This document shows positions 33,763-42,520 of a stretch of 59,875 nt of DNA, one piece after another. Each line of letters starts with the position of its first letter. Position 1 is the stretch's first letter. Source of the stretch: UBA6197 sp047638075 (lineage in GTDB: Bacteria > Pseudomonadota > Alphaproteobacteria > Rhodobacterales > Rhodobacteraceae); contig NZ_JBLJBV010000028.1 in NCBI RefSeq assembly GCF_047638075.1, positions 1 through 59,875 on the forward strand. The letters are read 5' to 3'. A program made the translations under genes and the position numbers. The notes beneath the pieces are model-generated. The model ran no database searches, had not been told where the DNA came from, and saw only the letters and a program-made list of their open reading frames with translations.

Positions 33763-34668
33763 TCAGGCACGTTGCAGCTTGACCGGTTCGGTCCGGGCCA
33801 GGCGCAGGAAATGCGCCATGAAGGGTTCGGTGGCGTCCTCGGAACGGGTAGCGGCGTAAAGGCGTTTGGTCAGGCCTTTTTCGGTAATCGGGCGGGTGAT
33901 GTAGTCGGGCTGGTATTTCACCTCGCGCAGCACCCAGTCTGGCAGAACCGAGATGCCGCGCCCCGAGGCCACAAGCATCAGGATAACGGCGGTCAGTTCG
34001 ACCTGGCGCACGCTGCGCGGCTCTACCTTGGCGGGGCCAAGAAGTTCGCTGAAAATATCCAGACGGGCGCGCTCAACCGGGTAGGTGATCAGCATCTGGT
34101 CGCGAAAATCCTCGGCCTCGACGAAGGGTTTGGCGGCGAGCGGGCTGCTGGCGGCAGCGACCAGCATCGGCGCGTAATCGAACAGCGGGTGGAACACTGC
34201 GCCCGGCAAATCCTCGGGGTCAGACGAGATAACAAGATCCACCTCTTCGCGCATCAGTGCCGGCAGCGCGCCGAAGGCGAGGCCCGGGCGAATATCGACA
34301 TCGACATCGGGCCAGGCGCGGCGAAACTGTTCCAGCACCGGAAACAGCCAGTCAAAACAGGCGTGGCATTCGATGGCGATATGCAACCGCCCCGCCCGAC
34401 CCGACCGCAAGGCGGCAAACTCGGCGCCTATTGCGTCAATTTCGGGCAGGATCCGTTCGGCAAGGCGCAGCAGTTTTTGCCCCGCCGCCGAGAGTTTGAG
34501 CGGTTTGGAGCGGCGCACGAACAGTTCGACCCCGGCCTGTTCTTCCAGCCCCTTGACCTGGTGCGACAATGCCGACTGGGTAATGTGCAAGATGTCAGCG
34601 GCGCGGGCCAGCCCGCCCGCATCGTGAATGGCTTTTATGGTGCGCAGATGGCGCAATTCCAGATGCAT
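33763..34668 (-). CDS. metR: MetR, LysR-family regulator of methionine synthesis
   Basis: A 301-residue LysR protein closely resembling MetR. The DNA-binding part has HLRTIKAIHDAGGLARAADIL and TQSALSHQVKGLEEQ. MetR-typical ligand-domain segments are AIECHACFDWLFPVLE and LITYPVERARLDIF. In known systems homocysteine is the co-effector. The start is taken at MHLELRHL (34668); nine codons further upstream another ATG has AGAAG before it and cannot be excluded. It is divergent from metF, the expected target, and the shared 102 bases hold MetR-like boxes. Confidence 0.92.
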   Translation of the reverse strand: MHLELRHLRTIKAIHDAGGLARAADILHITQSALSHQVKGLEEQAGVELFVRRSKPLKLSAAGQKLLRLAERILPEIDAIGAEFAALRSGRAGRLHIAIECHACFDWLFPVLEQFRRAWPDVDVDIRPGLAFGALPALMREEVDLVISSDPEDLPGAVFHPLFDYAPMLVAAASSPLAAKPFVEAEDFRDQMLITYPVERARLDIFSELLGPAKVEPRSVRQVELTAVILMLVASGRGISVLPDWVLREVKYQPDYITRPITEKGLTKRLYAATRSEDATEPFMAHFLRLARTEPVKLQRA

Positions 34669-34691
34669 GAGGTTCTGACCTACGATGTCTT

Positions 34692-34731
34692 TCATAATCT
34701 TCTTGAGAATTATGAATTTGTCTCACATTCA
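34692..34731. promoter_or_regulatory. MetR-like operator dyads between metR and metF
   Basis: TCATAAT (34692-34698) faces ATTATGA (34709-34715). TGAA (34713-34716) faces TTCA (34728-34731), a longer-spaced version of the TGAA-TTCA MetR consensus known from enterobacteria. Function is inferred from position. Confidence 0.5.
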
Positions 34732-34770
34732 TTTTTACGACACAAGGGGAGGAACAAAAGGAATTTCACC

Positions 34771-35637
34771 ATGACCCCACCGCGTATCAGCTTTGAGTTT
34801 TTTCCGCCGCAGACGCTGGATGCATCCTTTCGGCTGTGGGAAACGGTGCAGGTTCTGGCGCCGCTGAAACCGGGGTTCGTATCGGTGACCTATGGCGCGG
34901 GCGGCACCACCCGCAAGCTGACGCACGAGGCGGTCACGACGATCGGCAAGAACTACGGGTTGAATGTGGCGGCACACCTGACCTGCGTCGATGCGACCCG
35001 CGCCGAGACGATGGAGATCGTCAATGCCTATGCCGAGGCGGGCGTGACCGAGATCGTGGCCCTGCGCGGTGATGCCCCCAAAGGCGCCGAGCGGTTCACC
35101 CCGCATGCCGACGGCTTTGCCTCATCGGTCGAGTTGATCGAGGCGCTGGCCGAAGACGGGCGGTTCACCATCCGCTGTGGTGCCTATCCTGAACCGCACC
35201 CTGATGCCACTGACGCCTTTGCCGATGTGCGCTGGCTAAAGCGCAAATGCGACGCGGGGGCGACCAGCGCCATTACGCAGTTCTTTTTTGAGGCCGACAC
35301 GTTTTTTCGCTTTCGCGATGCCTGCGTGAAGGAAGGGATCACGGCAAAGATCATTCCGGGGATATTGCCGATCCAGTCGTGGGATGGCACCAAGCGGTTC
35401 GCCCAGCGCTGCGGCACTCAGGTTCCCGCGCGGCTGGACGAGGCTTTTGCCACCGCACGGCGTGACGGGCGCGAGGATTTGTTGGCGATCTCGCATTGCA
35501 CGCAGCTTTGCGATAATCTGATGGCGGGCGGCGTGGAGGATTTGCACTTCTACACGCTCAACCGGCCGCATCTGACGCGCGATGTCTGCCACGCCTTGGG
35601 CATTACGCCCACCCCATGCCTTGAGAAAGTAGCCTGA
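34771..35637 (+). CDS. metF: Methylenetetrahydrofolate reductase
   Basis: A 288-residue FAD-containing TIM-barrel enzyme that reduces 5,10-methylene-THF to 5-methyl-THF for methionine synthesis. Motifs are ISFEFFPPQTLDA at the N-terminus, VSVTYGAGGTTRK, VAAHLTC, IVALRGDAPKG and TQFFFEADTF, in family order. The ATG at 34771 is preceded by AAAAGGAATTTCACC; a very long open frame upstream is only antisense to metR and suhB. Control by the divergent MetR is likely. A terminator with a T-run follows. Confidence 0.95.
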   Translation: MTPPRISFEFFPPQTLDASFRLWETVQVLAPLKPGFVSVTYGAGGTTRKLTHEAVTTIGKNYGLNVAAHLTCVDATRAETMEIVNAYAEAGVTEIVALRGDAPKGAERFTPHADGFASSVELIEALAEDGRFTIRCGAYPEPHPDATDAFADVRWLKRKCDAGATSAITQFFFEADTFFRFRDACVKEGITAKIIPGILPIQSWDGTKRFAQRCGTQVPARLDEAFATARRDGREDLLAISHCTQLCDNLMAGGVEDLHFYTLNRPHLTRDVCHALGITPTPCLEKVA

Positions 35638-35675
35638 CGGGCAGATCCTGGGCAGGGCCGATAAAAAAGGTGAAC

Positions 35676-35701
35676 GGGTGGGCGCTATGCCCGCCCTTTT
35701 T
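35676..35701 (+). terminator. Rho-independent terminator of metF
   Basis: GGGTGGGC (35676-35683) pairs with GCCCGCCC (35689-35696, one G-T pair), loop GCTAT, followed by TTTTT (35697-35701). An A-run at 35663-35668 could make it bidirectional. Confidence 0.8.
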
Positions 35702-35767
35702 CATGGCCGGGGGCTGGCAGGGCAGTTCGGCGCGCGTTAGCCTGCGGGCGCAAGAAGGAGCCCTTAT

Positions 35768-36256
35768 ATGCCGCCACGCTACGCCCAGACACCCGGTGAT
35801 TTTCTGACCTTGGCACAGTTGCGGGGAATGTCGGGGTTGGAGTTCATGCAGGCTTTGGCTGAGGGGCAGTTGCCGACCGCCACTATTGCCGGGCTGATGA
35901 ATTACCGCATAGACGGGGCAGAGCCGGGGCGCGTCACCGTGACCGGCGCGCCGGAATTTGGCCACACAAACGCCTTTGGCGGGGTGCATGGCGGCTGGTA
36001 TGGCACGGTTCTGGATACTTGCATGGCCTGCGCAGTGATGACGCTTTTGCCCAAGGGCCAGTATTACACGACGTTGGAATACCGGGTGAACATCATTCGG
36101 CCCGTTCCCTTGGGGATGCAGGTCACAGCCCTGGGCGAGGCGCAGCATGTGGGCCGGTCTACCGGGGTGGCAAGGGGCGAAGTGCGCGGCACCGAAGACG
36201 GTAAACTATACGCCACCGGCGCCACCACCTGCCTGGTCATGGGGGATCCGGCTTAG
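35768..36256 (+). CDS. PaaI-family hotdog-fold thioesterase
   Basis: A 162-residue acyl-CoA thioesterase-like protein. The hotdog core is visible as HTNAFGGVHGGWYGTVLDTCMACAV followed by YYTTLEYRVNIIRPVPLGMQVTALGEA. The GGVHGG motif with D83 (LDT) is the catalytic region of PaaI-type enzymes, which remove CoA from aryl or short acyl thioesters that stall degradation routes. AAGAAGGAGCCCTTAT precedes the ATG. The last 51 bases overlap antisense with the end of the DUF2235 gene. Confidence 0.9.
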   Translation: MPPRYAQTPGDFLTLAQLRGMSGLEFMQALAEGQLPTATIAGLMNYRIDGAEPGRVTVTGAPEFGHTNAFGGVHGGWYGTVLDTCMACAVMTLLPKGQYYTTLEYRVNIIRPVPLGMQVTALGEAQHVGRSTGVARGEVRGTEDGKLYATGATTCLVMGDPA

Positions 36257-37348
36257 CTCGGCCTGACGGCGGTTTTGCTTGGCAAGCCAGGGCCATACGA
36301 TCAACCGCCAGTCGCGCGGCGCGCCAAGTGCGCTTTCATGAATGCGTTCGGAGGGATCGCGGCCCACCACGCGCGGCGCCCGCAACACAAACATCTTGCC
36401 CCAGCCACGCCACGACCCGACCGAGGGTGCTGCGGGATCTGTTGGAAAGTCGTCGCGCCAGTTTTCAGGCAACGACAGATTGCACCCTTCGGCACATTCC
36501 AGCATCCAGACGAGCGGGATATTGGCCAGCGGGCGCGCCGACTCTTGTTTGCCCAACTGGCCACCGATATCGCCGTGAGAACCGCGAAACCAGACCTGTT
36601 CAACGCGGGACGCCCCCGATTCCCTGCAATCCCAAATCAGCGGCTCCAGCACTGATCGGTTTTCGTTCAGGGCCAGCGCCTGATAGCCACGCTTGACGCA
36701 GTTACCCAGATGGTGGTCATGGAAACGGTAGCGCGGCTCACTGATCAGCCACAGGAACGGCAGTTGCAGACCCAAAGCCATTACGGAATCAAACACGCCG
36801 ATCATTTCCACCGGCGTCGTGGGGTGGCAAAAGCGACGATGAAACGCCGCGGCCGCAGGGCGTTGAACCGTAGCCTCGTAATAGCGCCAGGCCAGGCGGA
36901 TATTGCGTTCGGTTGCGACGTCGGCCCGGACCAAGCCAACGCGGTCAATAACCCCGGCAAGCGAGCGGGCGGCAAAACCACCGCGCGAATAGCCCAGCAG
37001 AAATATTCGGTCGCCCGGACGGTAGCGGCTGGCAAGCCAGCCATAGGCGCGTAGAATCTGACGATCAACGCCCCAGCCCAGCATCACATCCGATAACTGA
37101 CGCCATTCCTGCCATTGCAGCCCCTTGCCGTAATAGACCGAAGCGCGCGGGTTACTGCGTCTTAGCATCTGATAAATAAGGCCGATTGAAGTTTGCTCAT
37201 GCGGGCGCAGGCTGCCCATCGTGCCATCCAGCAACACCACATGATCGACCGGATCGCGCTGAATACGCGCGGGCAAAGGGGCCGCGGCGGGGTCTACCGG
37301 GGTTGCGCCACGCAGCATCGCAACGAGGCGGCCAATCAATGCGCGCAT
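36206..37348 (-). CDS. DUF2235-family alpha/beta hydrolase
   Basis: A 380-residue protein of the DUF2235 family, which includes type VI secretion phospholipase effectors (Tle1-like) as well as housekeeping proteins. The N-terminal VVLLDGTMGSLRP, the lipase elbow LLGYSRGGFAAR with its serine, and WFRGSHGDIGG with the catalytic histidine and aspartate are all present. No VgrG, PAAR or immunity-type gene is nearby, so an effector role is not supported by context. The 3' end overlaps the thioesterase gene antisense. It is a single gene downstream of the decarboxylase terminator. Confidence 0.85.
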   Translation of the reverse strand: MRALIGRLVAMLRGATPVDPAAAPLPARIQRDPVDHVVLLDGTMGSLRPHEQTSIGLIYQMLRRSNPRASVYYGKGLQWQEWRQLSDVMLGWGVDRQILRAYGWLASRYRPGDRIFLLGYSRGGFAARSLAGVIDRVGLVRADVATERNIRLAWRYYEATVQRPAAAAFHRRFCHPTTPVEMIGVFDSVMALGLQLPFLWLISEPRYRFHDHHLGNCVKRGYQALALNENRSVLEPLIWDCRESGASRVEQVWFRGSHGDIGGQLGKQESARPLANIPLVWMLECAEGCNLSLPENWRDDFPTDPAAPSVGSWRGWGKMFVLRAPRVVGRDPSERIHESALGAPRDWRLIVWPWLAKQNRRQAELSRIPHDQAGGGAGGV

Positions 37349-37409
37349 CGCCTGCCCCTTGTGCCCCGTCCGGTATTACGCCGCAGTCGCATCGCAATGG
37401 CCCAAATGA

Positions 37410-37443
37410 AAGATCCTTGCCCTCAGTATAGGGCAAGGATCTT
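37410..37443 (-). terminator. Terminator of the PLP decarboxylase gene
   Basis: A perfect 13-bp stem (AAGATCCTTGCCC with GGGCAAGGATCTT), loop TATACTGA on the minus strand, followed by TCATTT. It lies 30 bases after the decarboxylase stop. Confidence 0.8.
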
Positions 37444-37472
37444 GTCAGGTCATTGACGAAGCCGTGTCCGTT

Positions 37473-38627
37473 TCAGGCCGTTTCAAAGCGCAAAGACATG
37501 GCGGTAACAGTTTCCATCGCCCCAAAACCGTTGAACCGGGTATTGGTCGCAGAGGAATAGGCGCCCATGCCGTGAAACACGACAAAGTCGCCCTCTTCAA
37601 GGTCGCCCGCCAGGTCCAGATCGCCCGGCAGACGATCGACGCTGTCGCAGGTGGGGCCAAAAACGACGCGGGGGATCGTTGCGCCCCGGCGAATTTTTCC
37701 TTCAGGTGAAATCACCTCAATCCGGTCGATATTACCAATCAGCGGTAATTCGGCCAAACCACCATAAACCCCGTCATTGAGAAAGACATGCACCCCGTCA
37801 CGCAGCGCTTTGACGCGGGTGATATGTGAAAACGCATCGCCCACAAGGCCGCGGCCCGGTTCGCACACCAGTGCCGGGCGGGCATCGCCAAATGCCTCTG
37901 TGGCGACACGATCAATCAGGGAAAATATCGTCTCCAGCACGGGTGCGGGGCCGACGTTGCGGTGCGATGGAAAGCCACCCCCCACATTCAGCCGGCGGGG
38001 CTGAACACCAGCCTCAGCGCAGATCTGGGCGGCGGTGCGGATATAGGCATCCCACGCCATCGGATCCGTGCATTGCGTACCCGGATGAAAGGTCAGCGAC
38101 GGAACGAAACCCGCCTGGGCCACCCGCGCCAAAAGCTGGGCGGCCAGGTCTGCGGTCGCGCCGAATTTGGCACCAAAGTTATAGGCCGCACCGCTTACCG
38201 GTAGCTTGAAGCGAACCGAGATTTCGCAATCTTCGGCAGGAACCTGCGCAATCAGTTTCTCCAACTCGGAGATCGAATCGACCGACCAGGATTTGACCCC
38301 GGCGGCAACCGCATGGGCAATTTCGCTGCGCGCCCGCACCGGGTTGTGATAGTGCAGCGCCGCCCCGGGTGCGAGGCGACGGATCAGATCAATTTCAAAC
38401 GGGGACGCGACGTCAAACCCCTTGACCCCCGCGGCAACCAGATTCTGGATTACCATCTCATCGGGGTTGGATTTTACCGCATAGGTCACGAGCCCGGGAA
38501 AACCGGCCAGAAACCGCCGCGCGGTCGCCTGAAGAACGGTGGGCGCAAACACCAGAACCGGGTGATCGGGTTCCTTGATGCGGATGATTTCGGAAGGCAT
38601 AGCCCAAATAGTTTTCGAGAGTCCCAT
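37473..38627 (-). CDS. Type III PLP-dependent decarboxylase (ornithine/lysine type)
   Basis: A 384-residue alanine-racemase-fold decarboxylase. The PLP lysine is K52 (YAVKSNP), the stacking histidine is H181 (HPGTQC), the glycine loop is GGGFPS (216-221), E256 lies in CEPGRG, and the second-subunit cysteine C327 is in FGPTCDS. These match ornithine decarboxylases of the eukaryote-like family also found in alphaproteobacteria, producing putrescine or cadaverine. GGAG lies seven bases before ATG 38627. It is divergent from an Lrp-type gene, a likely regulator, and has a strong terminator. Confidence 0.92.
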   Translation of the reverse strand: MGLSKTIWAMPSEIIRIKEPDHPVLVFAPTVLQATARRFLAGFPGLVTYAVKSNPDEMVIQNLVAAGVKGFDVASPFEIDLIRRLAPGAALHYHNPVRARSEIAHAVAAGVKSWSVDSISELEKLIAQVPAEDCEISVRFKLPVSGAAYNFGAKFGATADLAAQLLARVAQAGFVPSLTFHPGTQCTDPMAWDAYIRTAAQICAEAGVQPRRLNVGGGFPSHRNVGPAPVLETIFSLIDRVATEAFGDARPALVCEPGRGLVGDAFSHITRVKALRDGVHVFLNDGVYGGLAELPLIGNIDRIEVISPEGKIRRGATIPRVVFGPTCDSVDRLPGDLDLAGDLEEGDFVVFHGMGAYSSATNTRFNGFGAMETVTAMSLRFETA

Positions 38628-38851
38628 CAGCACGCTCCTGCCAACAGAACGCAGCCACCTCTTGCCCCGGCTTTACGGGTCGGGAGACGCTTACGCGTTT
38701 CAACCAACCAGGCCAGGTGCGGATGAGCCGCCCTTTTCCTGAACTTTCGTCAGGGCGATATGGGGCACAAGTTTACCGATCTAAAGACTAGAAGTGTGGT
38801 GTTGGATGGTTATAATGACGAAAACTCCGGTCAAACTGTTGGTGAGGGCAA

Positions 38852-39283
38852 ATGGACGAACTGGATCGCAACATTTTGGGCCTGCTGGGCGGCGATGCGC
38901 GCATGTCAGTGGCCACGCTGGCGCGGCGATTGAAGGTTGCGCGCTCAACGATTCAGGCACGGCTGGAGCGGTTGGAAACAACCGGCATGATCGCCGGCTA
39001 CACTGTCAAGCTGGGCGAAGCCGCGCGTCAGGGGCGCATCCGGGCGACCGTTTTGCTGACGATCGAGCCACGGGCGCAGGCGGGAATTCTGACGCGCCTG
39101 AAGGCGGTGCCCGAGGTCGAGCGAATCCACACCACCTCGGGCCGGGTGGATCTGTTGTTGCAACTGGCCGCGCCCTCCACCACGCAACTTGATATTGTGC
39201 TGGATCATATCGGTGAGATGACCGGAGTGAAGTCGTCAGAGAGCCTGATCCATCTTTCCACAAAAATGGATCGCGCCGTGTAG
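38852..39283 (+). CDS. Lrp/AsnC-family regulator divergent from the decarboxylase
   Basis: A 143-residue Lrp-type protein: helix-turn-helix LDRNILGLLGGDARMSVATLA and VARSTIQARLERLETTGMI, then a RAM domain ending SSESLIHLSTKMDRAV. GAGGGCAA precedes the ATG. It is divergent from the ornithine/lysine decarboxylase gene with a 224-base shared region, so it probably responds to a basic amino acid and controls decarboxylation. It is the third complete Lrp-type gene of the window. Confidence 0.9.
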   Translation: MDELDRNILGLLGGDARMSVATLARRLKVARSTIQARLERLETTGMIAGYTVKLGEAARQGRIRATVLLTIEPRAQAGILTRLKAVPEVERIHTTSGRVDLLLQLAAPSTTQLDIVLDHIGEMTGVKSSESLIHLSTKMDRAV

Positions 39284-39291
39284 AGCCGGGT

Positions 39292-39317
39292 ATGAGTATT
39301 TGGGCCAACGAAAAGGG
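39292..39317 (+). repeat. Dispersed GAGTATTT...CCAA motif, copy D
   Basis: GAGTATTTGGGCCAACGAAA lies nine bases after the Lrp gene stop, in the valS leader. No GC hairpin of the type seen in copies A-C precedes it. Confidence 0.5.
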
Positions 39318-39381
39318 GCAAAGGCTTTCCCTCGGCGGGGGGGTTCGTTAAACAAGCGACAACCAAGCAGGATGCACGACG

Positions 39382-42300
39382 ATGCCGATGGAAAAAACCT
39401 ACCACCCGACCGAAGCCGAAGCCCGTATCGCCGCCCGATGGGAAGCGGCGGGCGCCTTTGCCGCGGGGGCGAATGCCTCGCGCGATGAGACGTTTTGCAT
39501 CATGATCCCGCCGCCGAATGTGACCGGATCGCTGCATATGGGCCACGCGTTCAACAACACGCTTCAGGACATTCTGGTGCGCTGGCACCGGATGCGCGGG
39601 TTTGACGTGTTGTGGCAACCGGGGCAGGACCATGCCGGGATTGCCACCCAGATGGTGGTTGAGCGGGAGTTGGCGAAAAATGGCCAGCCAAGCCGGCGCG
39701 AGCTGGGCCGTGAGGCGTTTTTGGCAAAGGTCTGGGAGTGGAAAGAGCAGTCGGGTGACACGATCATCAACCAGCTCAAGCGGTTGGGCGCATCTTGTGA
39801 CTGGTCGCGCAACGCCTTTACGATGGATGCGCATTTCCAGCAGGCGGTGATCAAGGTCTTTGTCGAGATGCACAACAAGGGTCTGATCTACCGCGGCAAG
39901 CGGCTGGTCAACTGGGACCCGCATTTTGAAACGGCGATTTCGGATCTGGAGGTCGAGAATGTCGAGGTGAAGGGCCATATGTGGCACTTCAAATACCGGC
40001 TGGCCGGAGGCGAGACCTATGAATACATCGAAAAGGACGCAGACGGGGCCATAACCCTGCGCGAGACCCGCGATTACATCTCAATCGCCACTACGCGGCC
40101 GGAAACGATGTTGGGCGACGGCGCCGTTGCGGTGAACCCCCTGGACACACGCTATGCGCCGATTGTCGGCAAGATGGTGCATCTGCCGCTGTGTGATCGT
40201 CTGATCCCGATTGTCGTGGACGAATACCCGGACCCGGATTTCGGGTCTGGCGCGGTAAAGATTACCGGCGCGCATGATTTCAACGATTACCAGGTGGCCA
40301 AGCGGTGCGGCCTGCCGATGTATCGCCTGATGGATACCAAAGGTGCGATGCGGGCAGATGACCAGCCCTATGAGGAGGCCGTGGACCGCGCCCGCGAGAT
40401 TGCCGCCGGGCGCGCCGCCTCGGAGGCCGAGGTGGACGGGTTGAATCTTGTGCCGGAAAAATACCGGGGGCTGGATCGGTTTGAGGCCCGCAAGGCGGTG
40501 ATTGAGGATATCAACGCCGCCGGGCTTGCCGTGATGATCCATGAGACACACGAGACCGATGACGGCGAAGAAACCGTTTTGGTGCCCTATGTAGAAAACA
40601 AATTGATCATGCAGCCCTTTGGCGACCGCTCGAAAGTGGTGATCGAGCCGATGCTGACCGATCAGTGGTTTGTTGACACCGCCAGAATCGTGCAGCCCGC
40701 GATTGACGCGGTGCGCGACGGGCGCACCCAGATTTTGCCCGAACGCGATGCGAAGGTTTACTTTCACTGGCTTGAGAATATCGAACCGTGGTGCATTTCG
40801 CGCCAGCTTTGGTGGGGGCACCAGATCCCGGTCTGGTATGGTCTTGATCTGGGGTATGAGGCGCCAATAGGCGAAGAAGGCGACCTTGACGAGGTGGACC
40901 TGCTGAAACTGCTGATTGATGGCGGGATGGTTCATGCCGGCGAAGTGACCCATTGCGCAGCCTCATTCGAGGAGGTGGAGGGCGCCTTTCGCGACGAGAT
41001 AGCCGACACCCCAAACCCGATTGCCCATGCCAAGATCATCGAGGTTGCAGACAAACACACCGCCATGCTTCGTCTGGCCGACGCACTGGCGGAGTACGCG
41101 GTGGATCAGGATCCCTCAAAGCTGGTATATCCGGTTTGGCGTGACCCGGATGTGCTGGACACCTGGTTTTCATCAGGGCTTTGGCCCATCGGCACGCTCG
41201 GCTGGCCCGAAAACACGCCCGAGTTGCAGAAATATTTTCCGACCTCGGTGCTGATCACCGGCTTTGACATCATCTTTTTCTGGGTCGCACGGATGATGAT
41301 GATGCAGCTTGCCGTGGTGGGCGATGTGCCGTTCCGCACCGTCTATGTGCACCCGCTGGTGCGCGACGAGAAGGGCAAGAAGATGTCCAAATCGTTAGGC
41401 AACGTCCTGGACCCGCTGGAGCTGATTGACGAATACGGCACGGATGCGGTGCGCTTTACCCTGACCGCGATGGCAGCAATGGGGCGCGATTTGAAACTTT
41501 CGACGCAACGGATTGCCGGCTACCGCAACTTTGGCACCAAACTTTGGAACGCTACCCGCTTTGCCGAAATGAACGGCGTGTTTGAGGCCGCCGCGGTGGT
41601 GGGCGTGCCCGAGGCCAGCCATACCGTGAACCGCTGGATCATTTCGGAAACCGCGCGGGTGCGCGAAGCGGTTGACGAGGCGCTTTCGAACTACCGTTTC
41701 AACGATGCGGCAAACGCGCTTTATGCCTTTGTCTGGGGCAAGGTCTGCGACTGGTATGTGGAATTTGCCAAGCCCCTGTTTGACGGCGAGCACGCCGCCG
41801 AAACCCGCGCCACCATGCGCTGGGTGCTGGATCAGTGCTATCTGCTGACCCACCCGATCATGCCCTTCATCACAGAAGAGCTATGGGCGCTGACCGGAAC
41901 CCGGGCCAAGATGCTGGCGCATGGCGATTGGCCGACCTATGGCGCCGAATTGATAGATGCCGAGGCAATGCGTGAAATAAACTGGGTGATCGGGCTGATC
42001 GAAGATATCCGCTCGGCGCGCACACAGATGGGGGTTCCGGTAGCGCTGAAGCTGCCGATGCTTTTGGCCCAGGCGGATGACACCGCCCGCACAGCCCTGA
42101 CCCGCAACGAGGCGTTGATCTTCCGTCTTGCCCGGATCGACAGCGTGACCGAAGGGGGCACCCCGAAAGGGGCAATCTCGATCGCGGTGCCGGGTGCGGA
42201 ATTTGCCCTGCCGTTGGACGGGGTGATTGATGTGGCCGCAGAAAAGACTCGCCTGACCAAAACCTATGACAAGCTGGAAAAGGAACTGAGCGGGCTGCGC

Positions 42301-42438
42301 GGGCGGCTAAACAACCCTAAATTCCTCGCCTCGGCCCCCGAAGATGTGGTCGCGGAAAACCGCGAACAGCTGGCCGCCGGTGAAGAAGAGGCGGCCAAGA
42401 TCCGTGGCGCGCTTCAGCGGCTGGCAGATCTGGGCTGA
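39382..42438 (+). CDS. valS: Valyl-tRNA synthetase
   Basis: A 1018-residue class I synthetase charging tRNA-Val. The HIGH motif is HMGHAFNNT in the N-terminal PPPNVTGSLHMGH block. The editing domain has TTRPETMLGDGAVAV and GAHDFNDYQVAKR. The KMSKS motif is KKMSKSLGN, and a C-terminal coiled coil (KTRLTKTYDKLEKELSGLRGRL) with tRNA-binding function follows. Length fits bacterial ValS with an insertion around residue 500. The start may be M1 or M3. The gene faces the enoyl-CoA hydratase-like gene, with a 17-bp inverted repeat between the two stops. Confidence 0.96.
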   Translation: MPMEKTYHPTEAEARIAARWEAAGAFAAGANASRDETFCIMIPPPNVTGSLHMGHAFNNTLQDILVRWHRMRGFDVLWQPGQDHAGIATQMVVERELAKNGQPSRRELGREAFLAKVWEWKEQSGDTIINQLKRLGASCDWSRNAFTMDAHFQQAVIKVFVEMHNKGLIYRGKRLVNWDPHFETAISDLEVENVEVKGHMWHFKYRLAGGETYEYIEKDADGAITLRETRDYISIATTRPETMLGDGAVAVNPLDTRYAPIVGKMVHLPLCDRLIPIVVDEYPDPDFGSGAVKITGAHDFNDYQVAKRCGLPMYRLMDTKGAMRADDQPYEEAVDRAREIAAGRAASEAEVDGLNLVPEKYRGLDRFEARKAVIEDINAAGLAVMIHETHETDDGEETVLVPYVENKLIMQPFGDRSKVVIEPMLTDQWFVDTARIVQPAIDAVRDGRTQILPERDAKVYFHWLENIEPWCISRQLWWGHQIPVWYGLDLGYEAPIGEEGDLDEVDLLKLLIDGGMVHAGEVTHCAASFEEVEGAFRDEIADTPNPIAHAKIIEVADKHTAMLRLADALAEYAVDQDPSKLVYPVWRDPDVLDTWFSSGLWPIGTLGWPENTPELQKYFPTSVLITGFDIIFFWVARMMMMQLAVVGDVPFRTVYVHPLVRDEKGKKMSKSLGNVLDPLELIDEYGTDAVRFTLTAMAAMGRDLKLSTQRIAGYRNFGTKLWNATRFAEMNGVFEAAAVVGVPEASHTVNRWIISETARVREAVDEALSNYRFNDAANALYAFVWGKVCDWYVEFAKPLFDGEHAAETRATMRWVLDQCYLLTHPIMPFITEELWALTGTRAKMLAHGDWPTYGAELIDAEAMREINWVIGLIEDIRSARTQMGVPVALKLPMLLAQADDTARTALTRNEALIFRLARIDSVTEGGTPKGAISIAVPGAEFALPLDGVIDVAAEKTRLTKTYDKLEKELSGLRGRLNNPKFLASAPEDVVAENREQLAAGEEEAAKIRGALQRLADLG

Positions 42439-42442
42439 TATT

Positions 42443-42514
42443 TCGGGTCTGAATACCCCGCGTCTGGGCGCATCTGCCATCGGGGGGGCCTATGACAGGG
42501 GTATTCAGACCCGA
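42443..42514. repeat. 17-bp perfect inverted repeat between valS and enoyl-CoA hydratase-like gene
   Basis: TCGGGTCTGAATACCCC (42443-42459) faces GGGGTATTCAGACCCGA (42498-42514) across 38 bases. It fills the gap between two convergent genes, so bidirectional termination is possible, but there is no T-run on either side. Confidence 0.75.
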
Positions 42515-42520
42515 CAAAGG

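Noticed and set aside
33271..34770. Very long N-terminal extension of metF
   Set aside because: The extension runs antisense through suhB and metR; the MTPPRISFEFFPP start with a ribosome site is the family start.
36206..37348. Type VI secretion effector
   Set aside because: The DUF2235 fold allows it, but no VgrG, PAAR, Hcp or immunity gene is nearby.
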